In this document: positions 7,977 to 15,534 of the stretch, one piece after another
Layout: the number at the start of each line of letters is the position of its first letter
Numbering within the stretch: position 1 is the first letter of the stretch
Origin: Actinomadura viridilutea
GTDB lineage: Bacteria > Actinomycetota > Actinomycetes > Streptosporangiales > Streptosporangiaceae
DNA: 42,541 nucleotides
Assembly: GCA_003001795.1 (NCBI GenBank)
Contig: PVNI01000029.1
Location: forward strand, 1-42,541
Direction: 5' to 3'
The notes under the pieces: model-generated
The model's database searches: none
Told to the model about the DNA's origin: nothing
Seen by the model: the letters and a program-made list of their open reading frames with translations, nothing else
Translations under genes and position numbers: made by a program

Positions 7977-8031
7977 CGCGACGCCGCGTCGGGGCCACCG
8001 GCCGCTGGTTGGCCCCGGACGCGGCGTCGCG
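7977..8031 (-). terminator. Terminator of the rpsF-rplI block
   Basis: A very strong hairpin 50 bases past the rplI stop codon. The 21-base arm 7977-7997 pairs with 8010-8031, with a single bulged base, around a 12-base loop. It has no T-run. Confidence 0.75.
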
Positions 8032-8081
8032 CGCGTGTGCGTGATGGTCTCGCAGAGCGATCCCGAGTGCGACCGACCGGG

Positions 8082-8528
8082 TCAGGCGGCGACGACGTTC
8101 AGGTCGATCGTCGCGTTGACCTCGGGGTGCAGCCGGACGCTGACCTGGTGCGCGCCGAGCGTCTTGATCGGGCTGCTGATCTCGATGCGGCGCTTGTCCA
8201 GGTCGGGACCGTCGGCGGCCTTGACCGCCTCGACGATGTCGGCGGCGGTGACCGCGCCGAACAGGCGCCCGTTGCTGCCGCTGCGCGTGCGCAGCGTCAC
8301 CTTCATGGCCTGCAGCTGGGCGGCGATCTCCTTGGCGTGCTCGATGGTCGCGATCTCGCGGGCCGCGCGCGCCTTCTTGATGGACTCGATCTGCCGCTCC
8401 GCACCGCGGGTCCACTTGATCGCGAGCCCGCGCGGCACGAGGTAGTTGCGGCCGTAGCCGTCACGGACCTCGATGACGTCCCCCGGCTCGCCGAGCCCGG
8501 AGACCTGCTGGGTCAGGATGAGCTTCAT
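8082..8528 (-). CDS. rplI: 50S ribosomal protein L9
   Basis: Large-subunit protein bL9, binding 23S rRNA near the L1 stalk. The 148-residue length is normal. The N-terminal domain has the conserved start MKLILTQQVSGLGEPGDVIE and the RNA-binding DGYGRNYLVPRGLA. A long connecting helix rich in Lys and Ala (about 41-75) leads to the C-terminal domain with GRLFGAVTAADI. It is last in the rpsF-ssb-rpsR-rplI order, starts 20 bases after rpsR behind a GGGGAGGG ribosome site, and is followed by a strong hairpin. Confidence 0.98.
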   Translation of the reverse strand: MKLILTQQVSGLGEPGDVIEVRDGYGRNYLVPRGLAIKWTRGAERQIESIKKARAAREIATIEHAKEIAAQLQAMKVTLRTRSGSNGRLFGAVTAADIVEAVKAADGPDLDKRRIEISSPIKTLGAHQVSVRLHPEVNATIDLNVVAA

Positions 8529-8548
8529 GTTCGCTGGTCCCTCCCCAC

Positions 8549-8785
8549 TCAGCGCGCGGTGCTGGTGTACGGCAGCAGCGCCATCTCACGGGCGTTCTTG
8601 ATCGCCGTGGCGACGTCCCGCTGGTGCTGGGTGCAGTTGCCGGTCACGCGACGGGCACGGATCTTGCCGCGGTCGGAGATGAACTTGCGCAGCAGAACCG
8701 TGTCCTTGTAGTCGACGTAGGAGATCTTCTCCTGGCAGAACACGCAAACCTTCTTCTTGGGCTTGCGCGGAGGTGGCTTCGCCAT
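8549..8785 (-). CDS. rpsR: 30S ribosomal protein S18, zinc-binding type
   Basis: Small-subunit protein bS18, 78 residues, which pairs with S6 on 16S rRNA. The conserved core (DYKDTVLLRKFISDRGKI, then RARRVTGNC) is complete. It has the Cys-containing form: CVFC near residue 14 and CTQHQ near residue 51, which would bind zinc. Many actinobacteria also carry a Cys-free paralogue elsewhere, under zinc-responsive control; none is in this window. AAGGAG precedes the ATG. Confidence 0.98.
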   Translation of the reverse strand: MAKPPPRKPKKKVCVFCQEKISYVDYKDTVLLRKFISDRGKIRARRVTGNCTQHQRDVATAIKNAREMALLPYTSTAR

Positions 8786-9104
8786 CGTGGTGCTCCTTGA
8801 TCGAGAGCCCCGCTCGCGCGGGAATGGACGTGTGTTTTCAGTTGGATTCGCCGAGCGACGCCGAGCCGATACCGGTTGAGGGCGATCGGAGACGACCGCC
8901 CCGGCCGGAACCGGATCGTCCGGTGACGGACCGCTCGCCGTTCAGCCGACCCGCCGACCGGTGCGGCCCGCCGTCGATCCGCCGCGGCGACCGTCGACGC
9001 GTCGCAGCCGACCGGCGAGGTCCGGCCGTGTGCGGGCGCGGCTGACGCGCGACCGGGATCGGCCGAACGGGCCGGAGCCGAGACGGGCGTCCGCGGGGCG
9101 CCGG
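8786..9104. other. Spacer between ssb and rpsR
   Basis: A 319-base gap, unusually long for the ssb-rpsR junction. It is GC-rich and has no open frame I believe. It may hold a processing site or an extra promoter for rpsR-rplI; I see no clear hexamers. Confidence 0.4.
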
Positions 9105-9629
9105 TCAGAACGGCGGGTCGTCGGAGAAACCTCCGCCGCCGCCGGTGGTGGCCCAGGGGTCGTCCACCGGGGCGCCGCCGGGGCCGCCGGCCTGGCCGCC
9201 GCCGAAACCGCCGCCACCGCCGAAGCCGCCACCGCCGCCGGGGCCGCCGAAGCCGCCGCCCTGCCGCTGCGTCTTGTTGACCTTCGCGGTCGCGTAGCGC
9301 AGGGACGGGCCGACCTCGTCGACCTCGAGCTCGTAGACGGTGCGCTTCTCACCCTGCTGGGTCTCGTACGAGCGCTGCCTGAGCCGCCCCTGCACGATCA
9401 CCCGCATGCCGCGCTGCAGGCTCTCGGCCACGTTCTCGGCCGCCTGCCGCCAGACGTTGCAGGTCAGGAAGAGGGCTTCACCGTCCTTCCACTCCCCCGA
9501 CTGACGGTCGAAGTACCGCGGCGTGGACGCGACGCGGAACGACGCGACCGCCTGCCCGCTCGGGGTGAAGCGGAGGTTCGGGTCCTCGACGAGGTTTCCG
9601 ACAAGGGTGATCTGGGTGTCGCCTGCCAT
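9105..9629 (-). CDS. ssb: Single-stranded DNA-binding protein
   Basis: A 174-residue SSB. Residues 1-110 form the OB fold (ITLVGNLVEDPNLRFTPSGQ; FLTCNVWRQAAENVAESL; GMRVIVQGRLRQRSYE). Residues about 122-160 are a Gly-rich linker with GGGFGG-type repeats. The acidic tip DDPPF is the partner-recruiting end that binds exonuclease I, PriA, RecO and others. It lies between rpsF and rpsR as in most actinobacteria, so supply of this essential replication protein is linked to ribosomal genes. A GGAG motif lies 9 bases before the ATG. Confidence 0.97.
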   Translation of the reverse strand: MAGDTQITLVGNLVEDPNLRFTPSGQAVASFRVASTPRYFDRQSGEWKDGEALFLTCNVWRQAAENVAESLQRGMRVIVQGRLRQRSYETQQGEKRTVYELEVDEVGPSLRYATAKVNKTQRQGGGFGGPGGGGGFGGGGGFGGGQAGGPGGAPVDDPWATTGGGGGFSDDPPF

Positions 9630-9675
9630 GGGCTCGCTCCGGCTGGTAGGGCGGGTGTGCGGTACCGGGCCCCGC

Positions 9676-9966
9676 TCAGTGGACCTCGGGTCGGATGACC
9701 TTCGTACGCAGCACCGACTCGCTCAGGTTGAGCTGCCGGTCGAGCTCCTTGACCGTGGCAGGCTCGGCCGTCAGGTCGATCACCGCGTAGATGCCTTCGG
9801 ACTTCTTCTGGATGTCGTAGGCCAGACGCCGGCGACCCCAGATGTCGAGCTTCTCCACGCTGCCGCCGCCATCCTTGATGACCTTCAGGAACGGGTCCAG
9901 CGCCGCGGCCGCGTTCCGCTCGTCGATCGCGGGGTCGAGGATGGCCATGACTTCGTAACGACGCAT
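9676..9966 (-). CDS. rpsF: 30S ribosomal protein S6
   Basis: Small-subunit protein bS6, 96 residues, partner of S18. It starts MRRYEVMAILDPAIDER and contains the conserved WGRRRLAYDI and EGIYAVIDL segments and the ending SVLRTKVIRPE. No long acidic or Glu-ligated tail is present. It is first in the rpsF-ssb-rpsR-rplI order. GAGGAGGT lies 11 bases before the ATG, and a perfect hairpin lies just upstream in the leader, where S6:S18 feedback is known in other bacteria. Confidence 0.98.
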   Translation of the reverse strand: MRRYEVMAILDPAIDERNAAAALDPFLKVIKDGGGSVEKLDIWGRRRLAYDIQKKSEGIYAVIDLTAEPATVKELDRQLNLSESVLRTKVIRPEVH

Positions 9967-9998
9967 GCTTGTGTCCCTACCTCCTCTGGACTGATGCG

Positions 9999-10017
9999 GT
10001 CACGGTCTCTCCGTGAC
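9999..10017 (-). promoter_or_regulatory. Hairpin in the rpsF leader
   Basis: On the minus strand GTCACGG-AGAGA-CCGTGAC forms a perfect 7-bp stem with a 5-base loop, ending about 32 bases before the rpsF ATG and 14 bases before the ribosome site. Other bacteria control rpsF with an S6:S18-binding leader containing an exposed CCG. Here CCG lies in the 3' arm and again just after it (GACCGC). Whether this is that element is inference. Confidence 0.4.
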
Positions 10018-10034
10018 AGGAGGGCTCGTGCTCC

Positions 10035-10081
10035 CCCACGGCGGCGGACCGGACCGGTGATCGGGGGGCGCCGCCCGTGGG
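10035..10081 (-). terminator. Large hairpin upstream of rpsF
   Basis: Arms 10035-10046 and 10069-10081 (CCCACGGCGGCG against CGCCGCCCGTGGG) pair with one bulge around a 22-base loop. It could end transcription from the upstream minus-strand gene or belong to the rpsF leader. Confidence 0.4.
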
Positions 10082-10486
10082 ACCGGTACAGGCTACCAAG
10101 CTCAGACGCCCTCCGAACCCCTTCTCCGCGCGCCCGCCGAGGCCCTCCGCCTGCTCTGCCGCGATTCGCCCGGCTCGTCCCCGAGCATGGGCGTTCGGGC
10201 GCAGCCCCGGTACGCGCCGCGGCGTGACTGCGGCGCGGGGCTGTGCGGGCATCGGCTTCACCAGTCTCTCTGAAAGTCGGGGAGTACAGAGGGAGAGCCC
10301 GGGGGCGCAGTCGAAAGGGCGGCCGCGCCGATCGCGTTCGGACGCGCCGTCGCGATGATGCCGCCGTCCACGCTCGAGACGTCACCGCGGACCGGCCGGT
10401 CGCCGCGCCGCGGCGTTCTCGCGCGGCACGTCGCCGGAGGCGGTCGACGGCGCCCCGCCACCGCTTGGCGATGATGAGACGTGGCG

Positions 10487-10663
10487 TCAGCGGCGGGACG
10501 CGGGCGCCGCGGCGCCGGCCGCCTTGGCGGCGCATCGACGGCGCTCCAGCTCGGCCATGATGTCGGCCATCCGGGCGCGCATGCGGGCGGTCTGGGTGGT
10601 CAGCAGCGACAGCTCCTCGACGAGCTCCGCGTCGCCGATGAGCGCGAGGTCGTCCTCCCTCAT
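10487..10663 (-). CDS. Small coiled-coil protein, unknown function, 58 aa
   Basis: A 58-residue protein: an acidic helix (MREDDLALIGDAELVEELSL), a Met/Arg-rich heptad-like helix (QTARMRARMADIMAELERRR) and a short Ala/Arg tail. It is probably a coiled coil. I chose the ATG at 10663 because AGGAGGTG lies 7 bases before it; a start 8 codons upstream has no ribosome site. It is upstream of rpsF in the same direction but 520 bases away with a hairpin between, so probably a separate unit. I do not recognise the family. Confidence 0.6.
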   Translation of the reverse strand: MREDDLALIGDAELVEELSLLTTQTARMRARMADIMAELERRRCAAKAAGAAAPASRR

Positions 10664-10887
10664 CTTCGGCACCTCCTGCGAGTCCACGCGGCCTCGAATC
10701 CATGTTCGACACTACCGGGCCGCGCCGACAGTTTCCTCCTCAGCACCCCTGGTTGATCTTTCGGGCTCTGGGGAATCCCTTTACCGCGCCGACGCGACCG
10801 GCGCCGCGGTCCCCCTGCCGCCGGTCCGGCGAGCAGGTGAACCCCGACCCGACGGATCCGACCACCGCACCCGGAGGGGGTGGACCG

Positions 10888-11193
10888 ATGACCGACGAGG
10901 CGACCCAGAAGAAGCGCCCGTTGATCACACTCAACACCGACGGACAGCGGCACCCGGTGGAGAACGCGCTGGCGGTTTCCGCCATCACCATCGGACTGAT
11001 CGCTCTGGTGCTGGGCTTCATCCCGGCGACCCATTTCTTCGGGGCCGTGGCGGGCGTGATCGGACTGCCGCTGGCCCTGTACTCCCAGCTCATCTCCGCC
11101 ACGACGGGCGAACGCTGGCTGAACGTCATCGGCATGGTCACCTCGTTCGTGGGCGCCGCCTTCGCCCTGCGTCACGGCGGATTCAGCATCTGA
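10888..11193 (+). CDS. Small membrane protein, unknown function, 101 aa
   Basis: A 101-residue protein. A polar N-terminus of about 27 residues is followed by hydrophobic segments at about 28-50 (ALAVSAITIGLIALVLGFIP), 53-70 and 80-96. It is likely an inner-membrane protein with three helices. The ATG at 10888 follows GGAGGGGG by 8 bases. A GTG at 10837 would add 17 Pro/Thr-rich residues and has a weaker ribosome site. It is transcribed away from the 58-codon gene, with a shared upstream region of about 220 bases. No family is recognised with confidence. Confidence 0.75.
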   Translation: MTDEATQKKRPLITLNTDGQRHPVENALAVSAITIGLIALVLGFIPATHFFGAVAGVIGLPLALYSQLISATTGERWLNVIGMVTSFVGAAFALRHGGFSI

Positions 11194-11919
11194 GCCGCCC
11201 GCCCCCGCCCCCCCGCATCAGTCATCCGCCGTCCACAACGACTTCCAGAACACCGCCCCCAGAGCAGCGCGCCGATCACCGAGCAGCTGCCGCGCACCCC
11301 CCTGCGCCGCAGGCGCCCCAACGCCACGCGCCGCCCACGGTCCGGTCGACTCCAAACTCGCCCCATCCTCTCCGCCCGCGCTCCGTCCAACTGCAGTCCG
11401 CCTCGCGTCGACCCACCTTCCTCCACCCGGCACTACGCCATCTGCCCCCGCCGGGGAACGCTCCCGGCGCTGAGGCCTGCCTGGGCGTTATGTGACTAGC
11501 GTTATGTGACTAGCGTTATGTGAGTAGAACGTCTGGCGATTGGCCGTCGTCGAGAGCGCGCTGTGGCGGTCATGATTCAGCGGCCGGAGTACCGGCCGCG
11601 CGCTCAGGGCGATGACGCGTCCGCCCGCGCCCTGGGCGCTCGCTGGAGATTCGTGATCGACGGTGCAGCCTCGACGGCGTCACGGCTGCCCGTCCGCGCT
11701 TCCCCGTCTGTCCTCGTTGTGCCGTCAGGCCACAGATGACGGGGCGTCCGGCTTGGTGCCACGCTCCAGGAAGGCTGCAGAGCGGAACTGCGGCTATGTC
11801 TTGTTTGCCGCCTCACTGTGCCAGCGGACTGGGCGCGGCGTGGTCGAGGGCTCCCGTGAGGTGAGGGCTGGGGGCGGGCGAGGGTGGCTGGATCAGGGGA
11901 CGATGTCGGGGGGCGTGGA
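11194..11919. other. Intergenic region with 14-bp tandem repeat
   Basis: About 725 bases without a believable gene. The first 250 bases are C-rich on the plus strand. A three-copy 14-base repeat lies at 11485-11526 (separate entry). The last 300 bases show no domain or good start in either direction. Confidence 0.45.
11485..11526. repeat. Three tandem copies of a 14-bp unit
   Basis: GCGTTATGTGACTA occurs at 11485 and 11499 and, with one change (GAGTA for GACTA), at 11513. The unit is AT-rich for this genome. It lies about 400 bases upstream of nfo in otherwise gene-free DNA. It could be an iterated binding site or simple slippage. Confidence 0.8.
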
Positions 11920-11925
11920 TAGGCT
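11920..11925 (+). promoter_or_regulatory. -10 box for leaderless nfo
   Basis: TAGGCT (TAnnnT pattern) ends 6 bases before the ATG of the endonuclease IV gene, which lacks a ribosome site. Geometry is the same as at 5602 and 28295. Confidence 0.5.
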
Positions 11926-11931
11926 CGTGGC

Positions 11932-12705
11932 ATGCGCATCGGAGCCCACGTCGACCAGAGCAACGCGCTCGCCACCGCCCGTTCGATCGGGGCGGAGGTC
12001 GTCCAGATCTTCCTGGGCGACCCGCAGGGCTGGAAGAAGCCCGTCCTGCCCGAGGGCGTGGAGGCGTTGCGGGACTCGGACGTGGACGTGTACGTGCACG
12101 CGCCCTACATCATCAACGTGGCGACGTCCAACAACCGGATCCGCATCCCCAGCCGCAAGGTGCTGTCCCAGCAGCTGGAGGCGGCCGCCTCGATCGGGGC
12201 CAAGGCGCTGATCGTGCACGGCGGGCACATGCTGAAGAAGGACGACCCGGAAATCGGCTTCGAGAACTGGCGCAAGGTCTTCGAGCGGATCGAGTGCCCG
12301 ATCCCGATCTACATCGAGAACACCGCGGGCGGCGACAACGCGATGGCGCGCAAGTTCGACCGGATCGCCCGGCTGTGGGAGACGCTGTCGAGCGTCGCCG
12401 ACCTCGACTCCAAGGTGGGGTTCTGCCTGGACACCTGCCACGCCCACGCCGCCGGCGAGGAGCTGATCGACGCCGTCGACCGGATCAAGTCCATCACCGG
12501 GCGGATCGACCTGGTGCACTGCAACGACAGCCGGGACGCGTTCGGCTCCGGCGCCGACCGGCATGCCAACCTGGGCAGCGGCACGATCGACCCGGAGCTG
12601 ATCCTCGCGGTGGTGCGGGCCGCGGGCGCGCCGGTCGTCGTGGAGACGCCCCAGGCGGGCCAGGCGGACGACATCGCCTGGCTCCGCGCCAACCTGACCG
12701 GTTGA
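11932..12705 (+). CDS. nfo: Endonuclease IV (AP endonuclease)
   Basis: Base-excision repair enzyme that nicks DNA 5' of abasic sites, with three zinc ions in a TIM barrel. At 257 residues it is near family size. All nine metal ligands line up with the E. coli enzyme: H56 (VHAPY), H96 (VHGGH), E129 (IENTAGG), D167 and H170 (CLDTCHAH), H196 (VHCNDS), D209 and H211 (ADRHANLG), and E238 (VVVETP). No ribosome site is present. A TAnnnT box six bases upstream suggests a leaderless transcript. It stands alone, with tandem repeats after it. Confidence 0.96.
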   Translation: MRIGAHVDQSNALATARSIGAEVVQIFLGDPQGWKKPVLPEGVEALRDSDVDVYVHAPYIINVATSNNRIRIPSRKVLSQQLEAAASIGAKALIVHGGHMLKKDDPEIGFENWRKVFERIECPIPIYIENTAGGDNAMARKFDRIARLWETLSSVADLDSKVGFCLDTCHAHAAGEELIDAVDRIKSITGRIDLVHCNDSRDAFGSGADRHANLGSGTIDPELILAVVRAAGAPVVVETPQAGQADDIAWLRANLTG

Positions 12706-12776
12706 TCTTCAGCGCGCGACGCCCGAACCCGTCGGAGATGGGCGGCATCCAATCACGCGGAACGACCATCACCGAC

Positions 12777-12840
12777 ACCACAACATTCACCGGAACCACA
12801 ACATTCACCGGAACCACAGCAATCACCGGAACCACACTCG
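12777..12840. repeat. 18-bp tandem repeat upstream of DUF4190 gene
   Basis: ACCACAACATTCACCGGA occurs at 12777 and 12795, a variant (ACCACAGCAATCACCGGA) at 12813, and a partial copy at 12831. A degenerate copy may precede it at 12762. The array lies between nfo and the next start and ends about 33 bases before the ATG. Confidence 0.8.
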
Positions 12841-12873
12841 GGCGAGCGTGCCCAGACCGATCAGGGACCTCTC

Positions 12874-13236
12874 ATGGCACACCCCTCGTACGACCCTTAC
12901 GGCGGCTACGGGCAGGCGTACCAGCAGCCCTCTGTGCACCACCACTACCACGGCGTTCCCCCGGCGTCCGCGCACACCAACGGGGTGGCCGTCGCCTCGC
13001 TGGTGCTCGGCGTCATCGGCTTCCTCCTCTGCGGTCTGACCTCCATCCCGGCGATCATCTGCGGTCACGTCGCGACCAGCCAGATCAAGCGCACCGGTGA
13101 GCAGGGACGCGGCCTGGCCATCGGCGGCCTCGTGCTCGGCTACCTCGTCACGCTCCTGTGGATCGTCTACCTCGTGCTGATCGCGTTCTACGGCGTCACG
13201 GTGTGGAGCATGAACAGCGGCGGATCGAGCTACTGA
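12874..13236 (+). CDS. DUF4190 domain membrane protein
   Basis: A 120-residue protein. The N-terminal 35 residues are rich in Tyr, Gly, Gln and His (HPSYDPYGGYGQAYQQP; HHHYHG). A DUF4190-type domain with two hydrophobic segments follows: about 38-62 (GVAVASLVLGVIGFLLCGL) and 84-108, joined by a short basic loop (SQIKRTGEQGRGLAIGG). Such proteins are common small membrane proteins in actinobacteria; their role is unknown. The ribosome site is weak (AGGGACC). A strong hairpin follows the stop and is shared with the convergent barstar-like gene. Confidence 0.88.
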   Translation: MAHPSYDPYGGYGQAYQQPSVHHHYHGVPPASAHTNGVAVASLVLGVIGFLLCGLTSIPAIICGHVATSQIKRTGEQGRGLAIGGLVLGYLVTLLWIVYLVLIAFYGVTVWSMNSGGSSY

Positions 13237-13266
13237 GTCCGCCCGCCGAGGAGCACCTGCCGACGC

Positions 13267-13312
13267 GACGCCCCCGGGCATCCGGCGCACGGGACGCCGG
13301 CCCGGGGGCGTC
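13267..13312. terminator. Bidirectional terminator hairpin
   Basis: GACGCCCCCGGGC and GCCCGGGGGCGTC form a perfect 13-bp stem between the convergent DUF4190 and barstar-like genes. Confidence 0.8.
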
Positions 13313-13330
13313 GGCGCATCGGGGCACCGG

Positions 13331-13807
13331 TCAGGCGAGTCGGGGGACGCCCGCCACCTCCACGCCGACGTTCGACAGCAGCACCGTCATGGGCGTCGCG
13401 GTCTCCCGCCACGACTCGACGGCCTTGCCGAAGATGTCCAGGACGGTGCGGAACGACGCCTGGTCGGCCTCGGCCAGCTCCGCCCACGACTCGTACAGCA
13501 CCAGGTAGCCGTTGCGCGCCGGAGCCCAGGCCAGGTCGGTGAGGCACTCCTCCAGACCGTCCCAGTCGCCGCCGAACCGCGCCGGAAAGGCGAACACCTC
13601 GGCGCACAGGCGCAGAAAGGCGTCCTTGTCGCGGGCGCGGCGACCGTCGAGATGGTAGGCGCGCCATCCCGCCTGCTCCGCTCGCTCCATCCAACTGGTG
13701 TCGCCGACGGCGCCCGGAACGGGCGGCGTCCGCCACTGGTAGACGCCCGGCTTCAACCGTCCGATGAGCAACTCGTCAAGCGCTCGGTTCGCGTCCACGT
13801 GCGTCAT
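13331..13807 (-). CDS. Barstar-like ribonuclease inhibitor family protein
   Basis: A 158-residue protein. Residues about 49-140 match the barstar fold: YHLDGRRARDKDAFLRLCAE, then FPARFGGDWDGLEECLTDL. The inhibitor's key acidic positions (D35 and D39 of barstar) are Asp and Glu here, whereas the interface Trp is Glu. The N-terminal 48 residues are an extension not in classical barstar. Barstar binds and blocks secreted barnase-type RNases; no such nuclease gene is adjacent, so this is an orphan. It may protect against a nuclease encoded elsewhere or have a different partner. The ATG follows a GGGAG ribosome site with tight spacing. Confidence 0.85.
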   Translation of the reverse strand: MTHVDANRALDELLIGRLKPGVYQWRTPPVPGAVGDTSWMERAEQAGWRAYHLDGRRARDKDAFLRLCAEVFAFPARFGGDWDGLEECLTDLAWAPARNGYLVLYESWAELAEADQASFRTVLDIFGKAVESWRETATPMTVLLSNVGVEVAGVPRLA

Positions 13808-14315
13808 CTCCCGGCAAAGTCGTCAATCCGGCTTGCGAGGCGGCCGGCCGCCGATGGCGGGATCGACGCCATCCGCGCGCGGCCGCGGCGGCGGCCGGCG
13901 GCGCCCGCGCCTCCACGGCCGATGACGGGTGGTGTGAGCGACCGCGGGCACGGCCGGGCCGTCGCGGCCCTGCCCGCCGGTACGACGGCGGCGGTCGGGA
14001 CGGCGGCGTCCGGGCGGGGCGCCGCCGTCAGCCGAGGGGACGAGCTGACCATGGCTCCCACCGTTCCCGACACCACCCGCAGCACACGTGCTGACAGCCG
14101 TTCCTTTCCGCGTCGCGTTCTCGCGGCCCAAAGCGGCGCCGTATCGAGCGTACGACCGGGACGGCCGTGCATAGCCGGGCTCACACCCCACAACGACACC
14201 ACATACCGTGGCGATCTGCGAGGACGACAGGGCGTGACCGGCGGATTATCGCGCGGCGAGATCGTCACGCCGCGGCGGAAAGCGACTTGAGTCTCCCCTT
14301 ACTGGAGGCCGCACG
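13808..14315. other. Intergenic region, promoters only
   Basis: About 500 bases between divergent barstar-like and MerR genes. TTGACG lies about 20 bases upstream of the barstar start. A CTCC-N7-GGAG dyad (14293-14307) overlaps the MerR ribosome site. No gene is supported. Confidence 0.45.
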
Positions 14316-15257
14316 GTGAAGGGCATGGACGGCGACCGGCTGTACACGATCGGCGAGGTGGCCCGGCGCACCGGGCTGCCGGTCAAGACGATCAGGTTCT
14401 ACTCCGACAGCGGGGTGCTGCCGCCGTCCGGACGGACCCGGTCCGGTTACCGGCTGTACGACCTGGCGGCCGTCGTCCGCCTGGACCTGGTCAGGACCCT
14501 GCGCGAGCTGGGGGTGGACCTGGCCACGATCCGGCGGGTGCTGGCACGCGAGATCACGGTGTCCGAGGTCGCGGCGGCGCACGCCAAGGCGTTGGACGCG
14601 CAGATCCGCACGCTGCGGCTGCGCCGGGCGGTGCTGCGGGCGGTGGCCGGACGCGGCTCGAATGAAGAGGAGCTGGAGCTGATGCGCAAACTCGTCCACC
14701 TGTCGGACGAGGAACGGCGGCGGATCATCGCCGACTTCCTCGACGAGATGTTCGAAGGGCTGGACGTCAACCCCGAGTTCGCCGCGAAGATGCGGGCGGG
14801 CGTGCCGGAGCTGCCCGACGACCCGACGCCCGAGCAGGTCGAGGCGTGGGTCGAGCTGGCCGAGCTCGTCCAGGACCCCGGCTTCCGGCGGCGGATCCGG
14901 GAGATGATGGAGCACCAGGCGCGCATGCGCGACCGGATCCGCGTCCCGGACAACTTCATGGAGCTGGCCGACCTCATCCGCGAGCGGGTGGAGGCGGCCC
15001 GCGCGTCCGGGACCGCGCCGGAGTCGCCCGAGGCCGACGCGGTGGTGGACGAGCTCGCCGCCGCGTACGCCGAGGCGTACGGCGAGACCGACGGGCCGGA
15101 GTTCCGCCGCACGCTGCTGGAGAACCTGCGGATCGGCACCGATTCGCGCGCCGAGCGCTACTGGCAGCTCATCGGCGTCATCAACGGCTGGCCGGAGATC
15201 CCGACGCTGACGCCGTTCTTCGAGTGGTTCATCCGCGCCTTGGAAGCCCGCGTCTAG
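14316..15257 (+). CDS. MerR family transcriptional regulator
   Basis: A 313-residue regulator. The N-terminal winged helix is classical (YTIGEVARRTGLPVKTIRFY, then SGYRLYDLAAVVRL), followed by the dimerisation helix to about residue 115. MerR proteins bend or untwist promoters with long spacers. The C-terminal 190 residues are helical and charged (LVHLSDEERRRIIADFLDEM; PGFRRRIREMMEHQARMRDR) and lack the Cys ligands of metal sensors, so the ligand is probably organic or a protein. Start GTG at 14316 follows GGAGG by 7 bases; an ATG three codons on is possible. A CTCC-N7-GGAG dyad just upstream could be an autoregulatory site. A strong hairpin follows the stop. Confidence 0.93.
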   Translation: MKGMDGDRLYTIGEVARRTGLPVKTIRFYSDSGVLPPSGRTRSGYRLYDLAAVVRLDLVRTLRELGVDLATIRRVLAREITVSEVAAAHAKALDAQIRTLRLRRAVLRAVAGRGSNEEELELMRKLVHLSDEERRRIIADFLDEMFEGLDVNPEFAAKMRAGVPELPDDPTPEQVEAWVELAELVQDPGFRRRIREMMEHQARMRDRIRVPDNFMELADLIRERVEAARASGTAPESPEADAVVDELAAAYAEAYGETDGPEFRRTLLENLRIGTDSRAERYWQLIGVINGWPEIPTLTPFFEWFIRALEARV

Positions 15258-15286
15258 GGTGCCGGCCCCGCGCTGAGGCCCTTCGA

Positions 15287-15321
15287 GCGCGCTCCGACCA
15301 GCCGCTGTGGTCGGAGCGCGC
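15287..15321. terminator. Terminator after the MerR gene
   Basis: GCGCGCTCCGACCA pairs perfectly with TGGTCGGAGCGCGC over 14 bp with a 7-base loop, 30 bases past the MerR stop. It probably also serves the convergent glycosyltransferase gene. Confidence 0.75.
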
Positions 15322-15534
15322 CTCGTCTCGGCCGCGCCGCGTACGGGGGGCGCCGTCCGCGGGACGCGTCCGTCCGCGCCCTCCCCCAGTACGAGCTCGG
15401 GCCGCGAACCGTGTGAACAGAGTCACTGCGCGACGCGTCTGGCCCCGCCTTCGCCGCGTACCGCTCCGTCCCGGTGTTCGAGCCTGGGCTGTGAGCCGGT
15501 GGTGGGGCGGCGCCGTCGCTCGCGTGGGCTCCGT

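Larger units (their letters stand above)
9967..10486. other. rpsF leader and upstream spacer
   Basis: About 520 bases between the 58-codon minus-strand gene and rpsF. The last 120 bases hold two hairpins (separate entries). The remainder is GC-rich with overlapping open frames that show no family resemblance; no gene called. Confidence 0.4.

Noticed and set aside
8942..9352. Extra minus-strand gene overlapping the end of ssb
   Set aside because: Ser/Arg/Ala-rich mirror of the ssb Gly-rich linker in another frame; no start signal or domain.
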